A program made the position numbers and the translations under genes. Positions 1 to 6,222 of a DNA stretch of 64,000 nt are shown piece by piece. The notes below the pieces were generated by a model. It was not told the DNA's origin. It saw only the letters and a list, made by a program, of their open reading frames with translations, and did not search any database. The DNA is from Merdimonas sp963929015 (GTDB lineage Bacteria; Bacillota; Clostridia; Lachnospirales; Lachnospiraceae), in assembly GCF_963929015.1 (NCBI RefSeq), contig NZ_CAWVHE010000003.1, positions 544,975-608,974 of the forward strand, in the 5' to 3' direction. The first letter of the stretch is position 1; each line of letters begins with the position of its first letter.

Positions 1-732
1 CTGGCTGGCAAGGTCGCTGTAGTCCCTGATGGCTGCATAGAAAGCTTTGAAAGAGTACACGGTCTGCTGGAACATTTTTACCACGGGGATGCCCCGGACA
101 TATTCCACCGCCTCGCCGCTCATGCGCTCGATCTCCTTCTGATAGCGGTGGAAAAAGCCGGCGTTCTTTCCGCCCATCATCAGGCACATGGACAGCAGCG
201 CCAGCACCATGGTGAGCAGGCACAGAAGCCCCATTTTCCAGTCAAAGAGGAAGAGCATCAGAACGGCGGCAATGGGAGTGACGATCGTTCCCGCCAGGTC
301 AGGCAGCTTGTGGGCAAGCAGATCTTCTGTAAGACCGGCATTGTCGTCGATCAGTTTCCTGAGCCGTCCGGACTGACTGCCCGTGAAGAATCCAAGCGGC
401 AGCTTCAGGACGTGCCCCATGGCAGCGCGCCGGATATTCCGGGCCGTGCGGAAGGCCGCGATATGAGTGGACATGAGCGCTGCAAAATACAGAACGATAC
501 TTATGACAGCGGTCCATACCGCCGTCCAGCCCCAGCGGGCAGACCCGGACACTCCGGTGAGCGCGGGCCAGGTTTCCAGGACGTCCCTTGCCGCAAGCCA
601 TACGCACACATAGGGGATCAGCCCCAGTACCGCGGACAGGGCGGAGAGGATACAGCCCAGCAGGGTGAGATTTCTGTGCCCGCCCGCATAACCCAGGATG
701 CGGGCAAGGCTGCTTTGCTTTTTCTGCTTCAA
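1..732 (-). CDS. ABC transporter, fused permease/ATPase, N-terminal part (truncated by window edge)
   Basis: Reading leftward from a TTG at 730-732, with a GGGAGG ribosome binding site seven bases upstream, there is an open frame of 244 codons to the window edge. The visible part is the membrane domain of a type I exporter half-transporter. It has several hydrophobic segments (ILSALSAVLGLIPYVCVWLA near the start, then VWTAVISIVLYFAALMS, then two more near residues 160-195) and charged coupling-helix-like stretches (RLRKLIDDNAGLTEDLL). The ATPase domain must lie outside the window. It sits directly downstream of a TetR-family gene on the same strand, a common arrangement for exporters induced by their substrate. 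The substrate cannot be inferred. The TTG start is inferred from the ribosome binding site; no ATG is suitably placed. Confidence 0.8.
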   Translation of the reverse strand, partial: MKQKKQSSLARILGYAGGHRNLTLLGCILSALSAVLGLIPYVCVWLAARDVLETWPALTGVSGSARWGWTAVWTAVISIVLYFAALMSTHIAAFRTARNIRRAAMGHVLKLPLGFFTGSQSGRLRKLIDDNAGLTEDLLAHKLPDLAGTIVTPIAAVLMLFLFDWKMGLLCLLTMVLALLSMCLMMGGKNAGFFHRYQKEIERMSGEAVEYVRGIPVVKMFQQTVYSFKAFYAAIRDYSDLASQ

Positions 733-808
733 ATGATTACCTCCCTTTTGTTTAAAATATGTATCATGAAGTTAGAAATGACTAACCATCATGCAAAAAA
801 GATGGGGG

Positions 809-1426
809 CTACGGCCCCATCAATTTCAGCCATCCGGCTGTATAAAAGTCCCTGAGCTGATCTACATAGCGCAGGGCCCTGCCTTCCGGCATATCGTGGA
901 TCACGATCTCAAAGATCCCGTTAAACATGCCGCTGGCAATGATATGGCACATCTGTTCATCTAACTCTGGGATATCCCGCCCAAGGCGGCGGAGGACGTC
1001 CATATATTTCAGTGTATATTCCACTTCCACCTCAACCATGTTATGGACAAAATGTTCATAGCTGGTGCCTTCTGACCGGCAAAGCAGCAGCTTTACCGGT
1101 TCCCTGTGCCGGCAGATATAATCCACCATCCAGTGGACGCAGTCCGAGGATTCTACGCCCATGTGATCCGGCTGCTGTTCTTCGGGCAGTTCCGCAAAGG
1201 AAGTCTGGGCTTCCATAAACCTGCCCATAAGGGCGGCGGCATGGGGTTCTACGATGGAAGCGAACAGGGCTTCCTTGCTGGAAAAGTAGCCGTAGAAGGC
1301 CCCGGTGGTCACTCCTGCGTTTTTCACGATCTGGCGCAGGGAAGCGCCCAGGAATCCTTTTTCTGAAAATTCGTCCAATGCGGCCTGCTGGATCCGTTCT
1401 AATGTAGATAATGTGTTTTCATCCAT
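809..1426 (-). CDS. TetR/AcrR-family transcriptional repressor
   Basis: This protein has an N-terminal helix-turn-helix typical of TetR proteins (RIQQAALDEFSEKGF followed by ASLRQIVKNAGVTTGAFYGY and the F-x-SKEALF tail) and a C-terminal all-helical ligand-binding domain of about 150 residues. The ATG at 1424-1426 is preferred over the in-frame ATG at 1436-1438 because GGAG lies at the right distance before it. The gene is followed after about 75 bases by an ABC exporter on the same strand, and its own promoter overlaps a perfect palindrome. It therefore probably represses itself and the exporter until a small molecule binds. The ligand is unknown. Confidence 0.9.
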   Translation of the reverse strand: MDENTLSTLERIQQAALDEFSEKGFLGASLRQIVKNAGVTTGAFYGYFSSKEALFASIVEPHAAALMGRFMEAQTSFAELPEEQQPDHMGVESSDCVHWMVDYICRHREPVKLLLCRSEGTSYEHFVHNMVEVEVEYTLKYMDVLRRLGRDIPELDEQMCHIIASGMFNGIFEIVIHDMPEGRALRYVDQLRDFYTAGWLKLMGP

Positions 1427-1449
1427 GGCAATCTCCATATAACAGTGAT

Positions 1450-1491
1450 ATATAACAATGTTATATTATGGAAATATCCAGCCGCTGTCAA
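1450..1491 (-). promoter_or_regulatory. Promoter and palindromic operator of the tetR-ABC operon
   Basis: On the minus strand TTGACA (1491-1486) and TAATAT (1468-1463) are separated by exactly 17 bases. A perfect inverted repeat, ATATAACA-A-TGTTATAT, occupies 1450-1466 and overlaps the -10 box. An operator of this size and position fits a TetR dimer blocking RNA polymerase, so autorepression by the adjacent TetR protein is likely. Confidence 0.75.
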
Positions 1492-1549
1492 GTGGATTTC
1501 AGGGATTATATGGGATAGTGAGAAGTTTTATCGACAAGGCAGATTAGCT

Positions 1550-1579
1550 TTGACTACCCTGGGAGAGTGTTGCTATGCT
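1550..1579 (+). promoter_or_regulatory. Promoter of the FezA/FezB-like cluster
   Basis: TTGACT (1550-1555) and TATGCT (1574-1579) are spaced by 18 bases and lie about 50 bases before the first small gene of the metal-ATPase cluster. No obvious Fur box of the GATAAT type was seen here. Confidence 0.5.
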
Positions 1580-1629
1580 GATATAGTATTCTTATTGTAA
1601 TCTAGTAAAACAGAAGGAAGTGATGGCAC

Positions 1630-1710
1630 ATGAAACAGCACAGATTCTGGGCATGGGCTGCCGTGTTCTGCTTCATAATGGTATTTTATACCGGATACAA
1701 GCACAAGTGA
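1630..1710 (+). CDS. Small 26-residue single-pass membrane peptide
   Basis: A 26-codon frame starts with ATG at 1630 and ends with TGA at 1708-1710. The peptide begins MKQHRFWAWAA, runs through a hydrophobic stretch (VFCFIMVFYTGY) and ends KHK, so it looks like one membrane helix with positive charges at both ends. AAGGAAG precedes the start. It lies between the cluster promoter and the FezA-like gene, on the same strand. No function can be assigned. Its position suggests it is part of, or a translated leader for, the metal-ATPase operon. It is short enough that gene callers are likely to miss it. Confidence 0.5.
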   Translation: MKQHRFWAWAAVFCFIMVFYTGYKHK

Positions 1711-1758
1711 TCAGCCGGCAGCAGAGCAGTAAAAAGTATTATCAGGAGGTAGAAGTAT

Positions 1759-2058
1759 ATGTTCAGTGAGTCATTGATGAAAAAGATCGGATTATTCGCA
1801 GGAGGAGTCCTCTTCGGGACAGCCGGGGTAAAGCTTTTATCCAGCAAAGACGCGAAGAAGGTTTACACAGAGTGTACGGCAGCGGCGCTGCGCGCAAAGG
1901 ACTGCGTGATGAAAACGGTTACGAACGTACAGGAAAATGCGGAGGATATCCTTGCGGAAGCCCAGCAGATCAATGAAGAGAGGGCGGCGCAGGAAGCGGC
2001 GGCTGTGCAGGAGACAGAGGAAGACGGTGCGGATCCTTCCGAAGAAGGAACGATGTAA
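1759..2058 (+). CDS. FezA-like single-pass membrane protein (DUF6110-like) next to a P1B-6 ATPase
   Basis: This 99-residue protein has one N-terminal membrane helix (about residues 9-27, GLFAGGVLFGTAGVKLL) followed by a long charged and alanine-rich helix (residues 29-90) that could lie along a membrane or form a coiled coil, and an acidic tail. AGGAGG precedes the ATG at the right distance. It ends six bases before the metal ATPase gene, so the two are almost certainly co-transcribed. In Clostridioides difficile a small membrane protein, FezA, and a P1B-6 ATPase, FezB, are both needed to build ferrosomes, membrane-bound iron stores. The size, topology and pairing here match that description, but the identity with FezA is an inference from context. 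I also recall such proteins being filed under DUF6110. Confidence 0.6.
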   Translation: MFSESLMKKIGLFAGGVLFGTAGVKLLSSKDAKKVYTECTAAALRAKDCVMKTVTNVQENAEDILAEAQQINEERAAQEAAAVQETEEDGADPSEEGTM

Positions 2059-2064
2059 CCGCCC

Positions 2065-4146
2065 ATGAAATTTATCATAAAGCATGAGATCAGGGGCCGT
2101 CTCCGCATCCATGTCGTTCAGGAGAAAATGACATGTGCGGAGGCGGATACTCTTTTCTGGTATCTGGACAGGCAGGGCAATATAACAGATGTGAAAGTGT
2201 ATGAGCGCACCGCAGACGCTGTCATCTGTTATACCGGGGAGCGCGCCGCGCTGCTCCGTCTGCTGAAGAACTTCCGGTATGAAGAGGTAGCCGTGCCGGA
2301 GACCGTTGTCCGCAATTCCGGTAGAGAACTGAACGCATCTTATAAGGAAAAACTGATCGCGAAAGTGCTGCTGCACTACGGCGGAAGGCTTCTGGTGCCT
2401 GCGACCCTGCGCGCAGGGATCGTGACGCTTAAGTCACTTCGATATCTTGCGGCGGGGCTGCGCTGCATCCGGGAGAGGAAGATCGAAGTCCCGCTTCTGG
2501 ATGCGACTGCCATCGGGGTCTCCGTCCTGCGGCGGGACTTTAATACCGCCGGTTCGGTCATGTTCCTCTTGGGAGTGGGAGAACTCCTGGAAGAGTGGAC
2601 CCATAAAAAATCCGTGGGAGACCTGGCGCGGAGCATGTCCCTGAACATTAAAAAAGTCTGGCTGAAACGGGACGGGCAGGAGATCCTGGTAAAGGCGGAT
2701 CAGATCCGAAAGGGCGACGTTGTGACCGTACATATGGGAAATGTGATCCCCTTTGACGGAGAGGTGTCCGGCGGGGAAGGCATGGTAAACCAGGTCTCCC
2801 TTACAGGGGAGGCCATGCCCGTGCGCAGGGTGCCAGGGCAGTCCGTCTATGCGGGAACCGTGGTGGAGGAAGGCGAACTGGACATCCTGGTAAAGGCGGT
2901 TTCCGGCTCCACCAGATTTGAAAAGATCGTGGCCATGATCGAAGATTTGGAGAAACTGAAGTCTTCTATGGAGAGCAGGGCGGAGCATCTGGCCGACCGG
3001 CTGGTGCCGTACACTCTGCTTGGCACGGCGGCAGCCGGGCTCCTGACCAGAAATGTGACAAAGGCGTTGTCCGTGCTTATGGTGGACTTTTCCTGCGCCC
3101 TGAAGCTTGCCATGCCCCTGACTGTGCTCTCAGCGATCCGGGAGGCCGGCGGGTACGGGATCACCGTGAAAGGCGGGAAATTCCTGGAAGCGGTCGCGGA
3201 AGCGGACACCGTGGTTTTTGACAAGACCGGGACGCTTACAAAGGCGAAGCCCACGGTGAAAGCAGTGATCCCATTCGGGGATGAACCGGAGGAAGAATGC
3301 CTGCGGATCGCGGCGTGCCTGGAGGAACATTTCCCTCATTCCATGGCAAAGGCCGTGGTGGATGCGGCAAAGAAGCGCTGTCTCGCCCATGAGGAAATGC
3401 ATTCGAAAGTAGAGTATGTGGTGGCGCATGGGATCTCTTCATATATTGACGGGAAAAAAGTGGTGATCGGAAGCAGTCATTTTGTATTTGAAGACGAAGG
3501 CTGCACAGTCCGCCCGGAATGCCGGGAGAGATTTGAGGCGCTGCCGGAAGAGTACTCCCACCTGTATCTTGCCATTGAAAAGGAACTTGTCGCGGTGATC
3601 TGTATCGAAGATCCGTTGCGGGAAGAGGCGGCGGATATGATCCGGGCGCTGAGAGCACAAGGGGTACAGAAAACGGTCATGATGACCGGGGACAGTGAGA
3701 AGACCGCTGCCGCTGTCGCCCGCCGGGTCGGCGTGGACGAGTATTACGCGGAAGTGCTGCCGGAAGAAAAGGCAGGATTTGTGGAGCGGGAAAAAGCGCT
3801 GGGACACAAGGTCATCATGATCGGGGACGGGATCAATGATTCCCCGGCCCTGTCCGCCGCTGACGCGGGCATTGCCATCAGCGACGGCGCGGAGCTTGCA
3901 AGAGAGATCGCCGATATTACCATTGCGGCGGAAGACCTGGCGGAACTGGTGGTACTGAAGCGTCTCGCAAACGGGATGATGAAACGGATCGGGAAAAATT
4001 ATCACCAGATCATCGGGATCAACGCGGCGCTGATCGCGCTTGGGATCACCGGACGGATCAGGCCTACATCCTCAGCGCTGCTTCACAACACATCCACACT
4101 GCTGATCAGCCTGCAAAGTATGAGAAATCTTTTGACGGAAGAATAG
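2065..4146 (+). CDS. Heavy-metal P1B-type ATPase, P1B-6/FezB-like
   Basis: This is a 693-residue P-type ATPase with the TGEA actuator loop (248-251), the phosphorylated aspartate in DKTGT (386-390) and the GDGIND hinge. Its N-terminus has an HMA-like fold start with GRLR (11-14) and no CxxC metal site. The transmembrane metal motif, CPC in copper and zinc pumps, is SCA (343-345, within DFSCALKL). As I recall the subclass definitions, that replacement and the missing CxxC mark the P1B-6 group, whose characterised members (FezB) load iron into ferrosomes. It follows the FezA-like gene by six bases. A copper or zinc role is unlikely. Iron specificity is inferred, not shown. Confidence 0.75.
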   Translation: MKFIIKHEIRGRLRIHVVQEKMTCAEADTLFWYLDRQGNITDVKVYERTADAVICYTGERAALLRLLKNFRYEEVAVPETVVRNSGRELNASYKEKLIAKVLLHYGGRLLVPATLRAGIVTLKSLRYLAAGLRCIRERKIEVPLLDATAIGVSVLRRDFNTAGSVMFLLGVGELLEEWTHKKSVGDLARSMSLNIKKVWLKRDGQEILVKADQIRKGDVVTVHMGNVIPFDGEVSGGEGMVNQVSLTGEAMPVRRVPGQSVYAGTVVEEGELDILVKAVSGSTRFEKIVAMIEDLEKLKSSMESRAEHLADRLVPYTLLGTAAAGLLTRNVTKALSVLMVDFSCALKLAMPLTVLSAIREAGGYGITVKGGKFLEAVAEADTVVFDKTGTLTKAKPTVKAVIPFGDEPEEECLRIAACLEEHFPHSMAKAVVDAAKKRCLAHEEMHSKVEYVVAHGISSYIDGKKVVIGSSHFVFEDEGCTVRPECRERFEALPEEYSHLYLAIEKELVAVICIEDPLREEAADMIRALRAQGVQKTVMMTGDSEKTAAAVARRVGVDEYYAEVLPEEKAGFVEREKALGHKVIMIGDGINDSPALSAADAGIAISDGAELAREIADITIAAEDLAELVVLKRLANGMMKRIGKNYHQIIGINAALIALGITGRIRPTSSALLHNTSTLLISLQSMRNLLTEE

Positions 4147-4166
4147 CGGGCCGGTTTAAAAAGTTG

Positions 4167-4217
4167 ACTGATGTTTTCAGTGACGATTTGTCGCAGAAAA
4201 CATCAGTTTTTTGTTTT
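4167..4217 (+). terminator. Rho-independent terminator after the P1B-6 ATPase
   Basis: The 12-base arm ACTGATGTTTTC (4167-4178) pairs perfectly with GAAAACATCAGT (4196-4207), and the stem runs into TTTTTTGTTTTT. It separates the ATPase unit from the HMA/FUR unit, which has its own promoter. Confidence 0.85.
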
Positions 4218-4252
4218 TGAGAAAAAATATCAATAAAATCCACCTGGAGTTA

Positions 4253-4284
4253 TTGAATACTAACCGTAGTTAGCATATACTAAT
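4253..4284 (+). promoter_or_regulatory. Promoter with operator-like repeats before the HMA/FUR genes
   Basis: TTGAAT (4253-4258) and TATACT (4276-4281) are exactly 17 bases apart. The spacer contains the inverted repeat CTAAC-CGTA-GTTAG (4260-4273), and a third half-site-like copy (TACTAAT, 4278-4284) covers the -10 box. A repressor bound here would block the promoter. The nearby FUR-family protein is the obvious candidate. The half-site does not look like the usual GATAAT Fur hexamer. Confidence 0.6.
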
Positions 4285-4319
4285 CAATAGAATGACAGGA
4301 ACAGGATGGAGGGATAGTG

Positions 4320-4688
4320 ATGGGTGACGCGATTATTATGGTGGTGATCCTGATCGTTCTCATCTTTGCGGTGAAGGGATCGTTGAAGCATTTCAAAGGA
4401 GAGGGGGCATGCTGCGGTGGCGGATCCGGCAGCGTGAAGCCGAAAAAGCCGAAAAGGAAGACGCTTGACGGTCCTGTGATCGGACGCCGCACGATCCGCA
4501 TTTCAGGCATGCACTGCCAGAACTGTGTGAACAGTGTGACCAGTGCGCTTAACGCGATAGACGGGGTTTCGGCAAAAGTAAACCTGAAAGATAACCGGGC
4601 GGAAGTGTCTTACGACCGTGCGGTAGATGAGAGTGTTCTGAAACAGGCTGTAGAAGGAGCGGGATTTGAAGTTGTCAGCATTTCCTGA
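4320..4688 (+). CDS. Membrane-anchored HMA metal-binding protein
   Basis: The first 20 residues form a membrane helix (AIIMVVILIVLIFAVKG), followed by a short Cys/Gly patch (GACCGGGSGS) that resembles FeoB-associated Cys-rich membrane proteins, then a basic linker (KPKKPKRK). From about residue 55 comes an HMA domain with the metal-binding motif GMHCQNC. The domain would be on the cytosolic side if the helix is N-out. The ATG at 4320 is preferred to the GTG at 4317 because it lies seven bases from GGAGG. The FUR-family gene follows 14 bases later. The protein may hand a metal to or from a transporter. Whether the metal is copper or iron cannot be told from the sequence. Confidence 0.75.
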   Translation: MGDAIIMVVILIVLIFAVKGSLKHFKGEGACCGGGSGSVKPKKPKRKTLDGPVIGRRTIRISGMHCQNCVNSVTSALNAIDGVSAKVNLKDNRAEVSYDRAVDESVLKQAVEGAGFEVVSIS

Positions 4689-4702
4689 TATGAGGCGGCG
4701 GT

Positions 4703-5110
4703 ATGGTGAGCAGAAAAGATGAAATCATAGAACAATTAAAAGAAAATGGATGTCGTATCACAAAGCAGAGAAAACTTCTGATTGATATCATCCTGAAGGA
4801 TGACTGTGCAAGCTGCAAAGAAATCTATTACAAGGCTTCGAAACAGGACAAACGGATCGGGGTGGCCACGGTTTATCGCATGATCAACGCACTGGAAGAG
4901 ATTGGAGCGATCAGCAGGCAGAACCTGTACAAGATTGAGTGCGGGAAAGGGTGCTGTAATGACGGCGGATGCGAGATCATCCTGGAGGATGATACGATCT
5001 GCCGGCTGTCAAAAGAAAAGCTGGACCAGATCATCCGGGAGGGGGTCAGACAGTACGGTTATTTAAGCACTGGAAAGAAAGTGTCAAAGATTATATATCA
5101 CTGCCGGTAG
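4703..5110 (+). CDS. Atypical cysteine-rich FUR-family metal-responsive regulator
   Basis: The 135-residue protein has the FUR winged-helix (GCRITKQRKLLIDIIL ... IGVATVYRMINALEEIGAI). The second half departs from Fur, Zur and PerR: the usual histidine-rich site after the wing is absent and is replaced by a cluster of cysteines (C80, C84, C85, C90, C100), with another CxxC pair at C35/C38 in the DNA-binding domain. The only histidine is H133. It may sense metal or redox state through thiolates. It follows the HMA gene and probably acts on the operator-like promoter at 4253-4284. The regulated metal is not known. Confidence 0.8.
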   Translation: MVSRKDEIIEQLKENGCRITKQRKLLIDIILKDDCASCKEIYYKASKQDKRIGVATVYRMINALEEIGAISRQNLYKIECGKGCCNDGGCEIILEDDTICRLSKEKLDQIIREGVRQYGYLSTGKKVSKIIYHCR

Positions 5111-5176
5111 CAGCAGGGAAGTTTCTTTTCATTTCCTATTGTATTATGCGGACTTTTGTGCTAAACAATAAATGGG

Positions 5177-5193
5177 TTGTTATGAGATAACAA
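5177..5193. promoter_or_regulatory. Perfect inverted repeat before the glutaredoxin-like gene
   Basis: TTGTTAT-GAG-ATAACAA is a perfect 7-3-7 palindrome 20 bases before the start codon, next to the ribosome binding site. It could be an operator or a small hairpin in the leader. It is one base shorter than the usual Rex site and was not called Rex for that reason. Confidence 0.4.
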
Positions 5194-5212
5194 AAGCAGG
5201 AGGCAAAATAGG

Positions 5213-5476
5213 ATGAAACTGATTATGTATGGAACCAACGCCTGTCCCGATTGCGTGCATGCAGAAGAAGTGCTGAAGGACAAGAATATTTCTTATATCT
5301 ATCTGGACTGGACAGACAGTACCGCAAATCTGAAGCGTTTTTTGAAACTCAGAGATCATGAGCCACTCTTTGATGAAGTGAAAAAAGAAGGGAAGATCGG
5401 AATCCCATGCTTTCAGCTGGAGGACGGAACTCTGACGCTGGACCTGGACCTGGTACTGGAGAAGGTGCAGCCATGA
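5213..5476 (+). CDS. Glutaredoxin-like thiol protein
   Basis: This 87-residue protein has a thioredoxin-fold start with the active-site motif CPDC (residues 11-14) and a cis-proline-like segment (IGIPCFQL). A third cysteine next to the proline loop is unusual. Glutaredoxin-like proteins of this size reduce disulfides or carry small thiols. AGGAGG precedes the start. Its stop codon overlaps the start of the folate enzyme gene (ATGA), so the two are translated together. The physiological partner is unknown. Confidence 0.75.
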   Translation: MKLIMYGTNACPDCVHAEEVLKDKNISYIYLDWTDSTANLKRFLKLRDHEPLFDEVKKEGKIGIPCFQLEDGTLTLDLDLVLEKVQP

Positions 5477-6033
5477 AGAAACAAAGACTGCGGGAAGAGC
5501 TGTTAGAGAAAAGAAAATTTCTTTCCGGCGCCTATTATCAGATGGCAGATGAGAGGATCTGTATGCTGGCGGCGGAACTTCCGGAATTCCAACAGGCAGA
5601 AGTGGTGTTCTGTTATGTGGGGATGGAAGGGGAGATCAACACCCGCCCTCTTCTGGAAAAAGTGCTGGCGGAGGGAAAACGGCTGGGCGTGCCGCGCTGT
5701 GAGAAAAAAGGCGTGATGCAGGTTTATGAGATCCATTCTTTACAGGACCTTGCACCCGGGACTTTTGGAATTTTGGAACCGGCGCCGGGAGCCGGACTGA
5801 TCCGCCCGGAAGAGATAGACCTGGCTCTGGTCCCATGTCTGACCTGTAATGAACAGGGAGCCCGCCTGGGATACGGAGGCGGATATTATGACCGGTATCT
5901 GGAACAGACTGCCTGCACCAGAGCGGCCCTTTGCAGGGAATTGTTCCTGACAGACGATATACCGGTGGAAGAACATGATCAGCAGATGGATCTGATCGTT
6001 ACAGAAACAGGCGCGATACATGTAGGAAAATAG
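5473..6033 (+). CDS. 5-formyltetrahydrofolate cyclo-ligase family protein
   Basis: The ATG at 5473 overlaps the stop of the preceding gene. A longer in-frame extension upstream reads as low-complexity glycine/proline sequence inside that gene and is rejected. The 186-residue product carries the family signature ARLGYGGGYYDRYL near residue 135 and the N-terminal KxxLR-type basic start (KKQRLREELLEKRK). The enzyme uses ATP to convert 5-formyltetrahydrofolate to 5,10-methenyltetrahydrofolate, returning stored folate to one-carbon metabolism. The length is normal for the family. Confidence 0.9.
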   Translation: MKKQRLREELLEKRKFLSGAYYQMADERICMLAAELPEFQQAEVVFCYVGMEGEINTRPLLEKVLAEGKRLGVPRCEKKGVMQVYEIHSLQDLAPGTFGILEPAPGAGLIRPEEIDLALVPCLTCNEQGARLGYGGGYYDRYLEQTACTRAALCRELFLTDDIPVEEHDQQMDLIVTETGAIHVGK

Positions 6034-6043
6034 TCAAAGATAA

Positions 6044-6109
6044 TGATCAATATTAATATGGGGACGGGGGATTTTTGAAAATCCCCCGTCCCCATATTAA
6101 TATTGATCA
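6044..6109. repeat. 66-base perfect palindrome, GGGGACGGGGG family
   Basis: Two 32-base arms (6044-6075 and 6078-6109) are perfectly complementary with only a two-base loop. The core GGGGACGGGGGATTTTT also occurs as a palindrome at 30738-30783, but the outer arm sequences differ between the two copies while staying self-complementary. It lies between the folate gene and the promoter of the dehydrogenase operon. It may act as a transcription barrier. It is treated here as a dispersed palindromic element. Confidence 0.85.
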
Positions 6110-6173
6110 AGTTAAATAATTAACAAAAAAGATAAATACACTTCTTGTCAAATAATTAACGATATGTTATTAT
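6109..6173 (+). promoter_or_regulatory. Promoter with two Rex-like sites
   Basis: TTGTCA (6145-6150) and TATTAT (6168-6173) are 17 bases apart. The 18-base site at 6145-6162, beginning TTGTCAA and ending TTAACGA with ATAA between, matches the clostridial Rex pattern TTGTTAA-N4-TTAACAA at all but two fixed positions and covers the -35 box. A second such site lies at 6109-6126 on the opposite strand reading, also with two mismatches. Rex represses fermentative genes when NADH is low, which fits the redox genes downstream. Confidence 0.7.
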
Positions 6174-6222
6174 GATAAAAAATTATCAATCTTATTTCAT
6201 CAAAAGAAAGGAAAGGAAACGT

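Noticed and set aside
299..607. Leftward reading frame of 102 codons
   Set aside because: It lies in another frame of the ABC exporter, whose frame is continuous from 732 to 1 with clear membrane segments.
5177..5193. Rex site before the glutaredoxin-like gene
   Set aside because: The palindrome is 17 bases with a TTGTTAT arm and three-base centre, not the 18-base TTGTTAA-N4-TTAACAA pattern.
6044..6109. Ordinary rho-independent terminator
   Set aside because: Arms of 32 bases without a loop and without a following T-run, plus a second copy of the core elsewhere, point to a dispersed palindrome, though it may also stop transcription.
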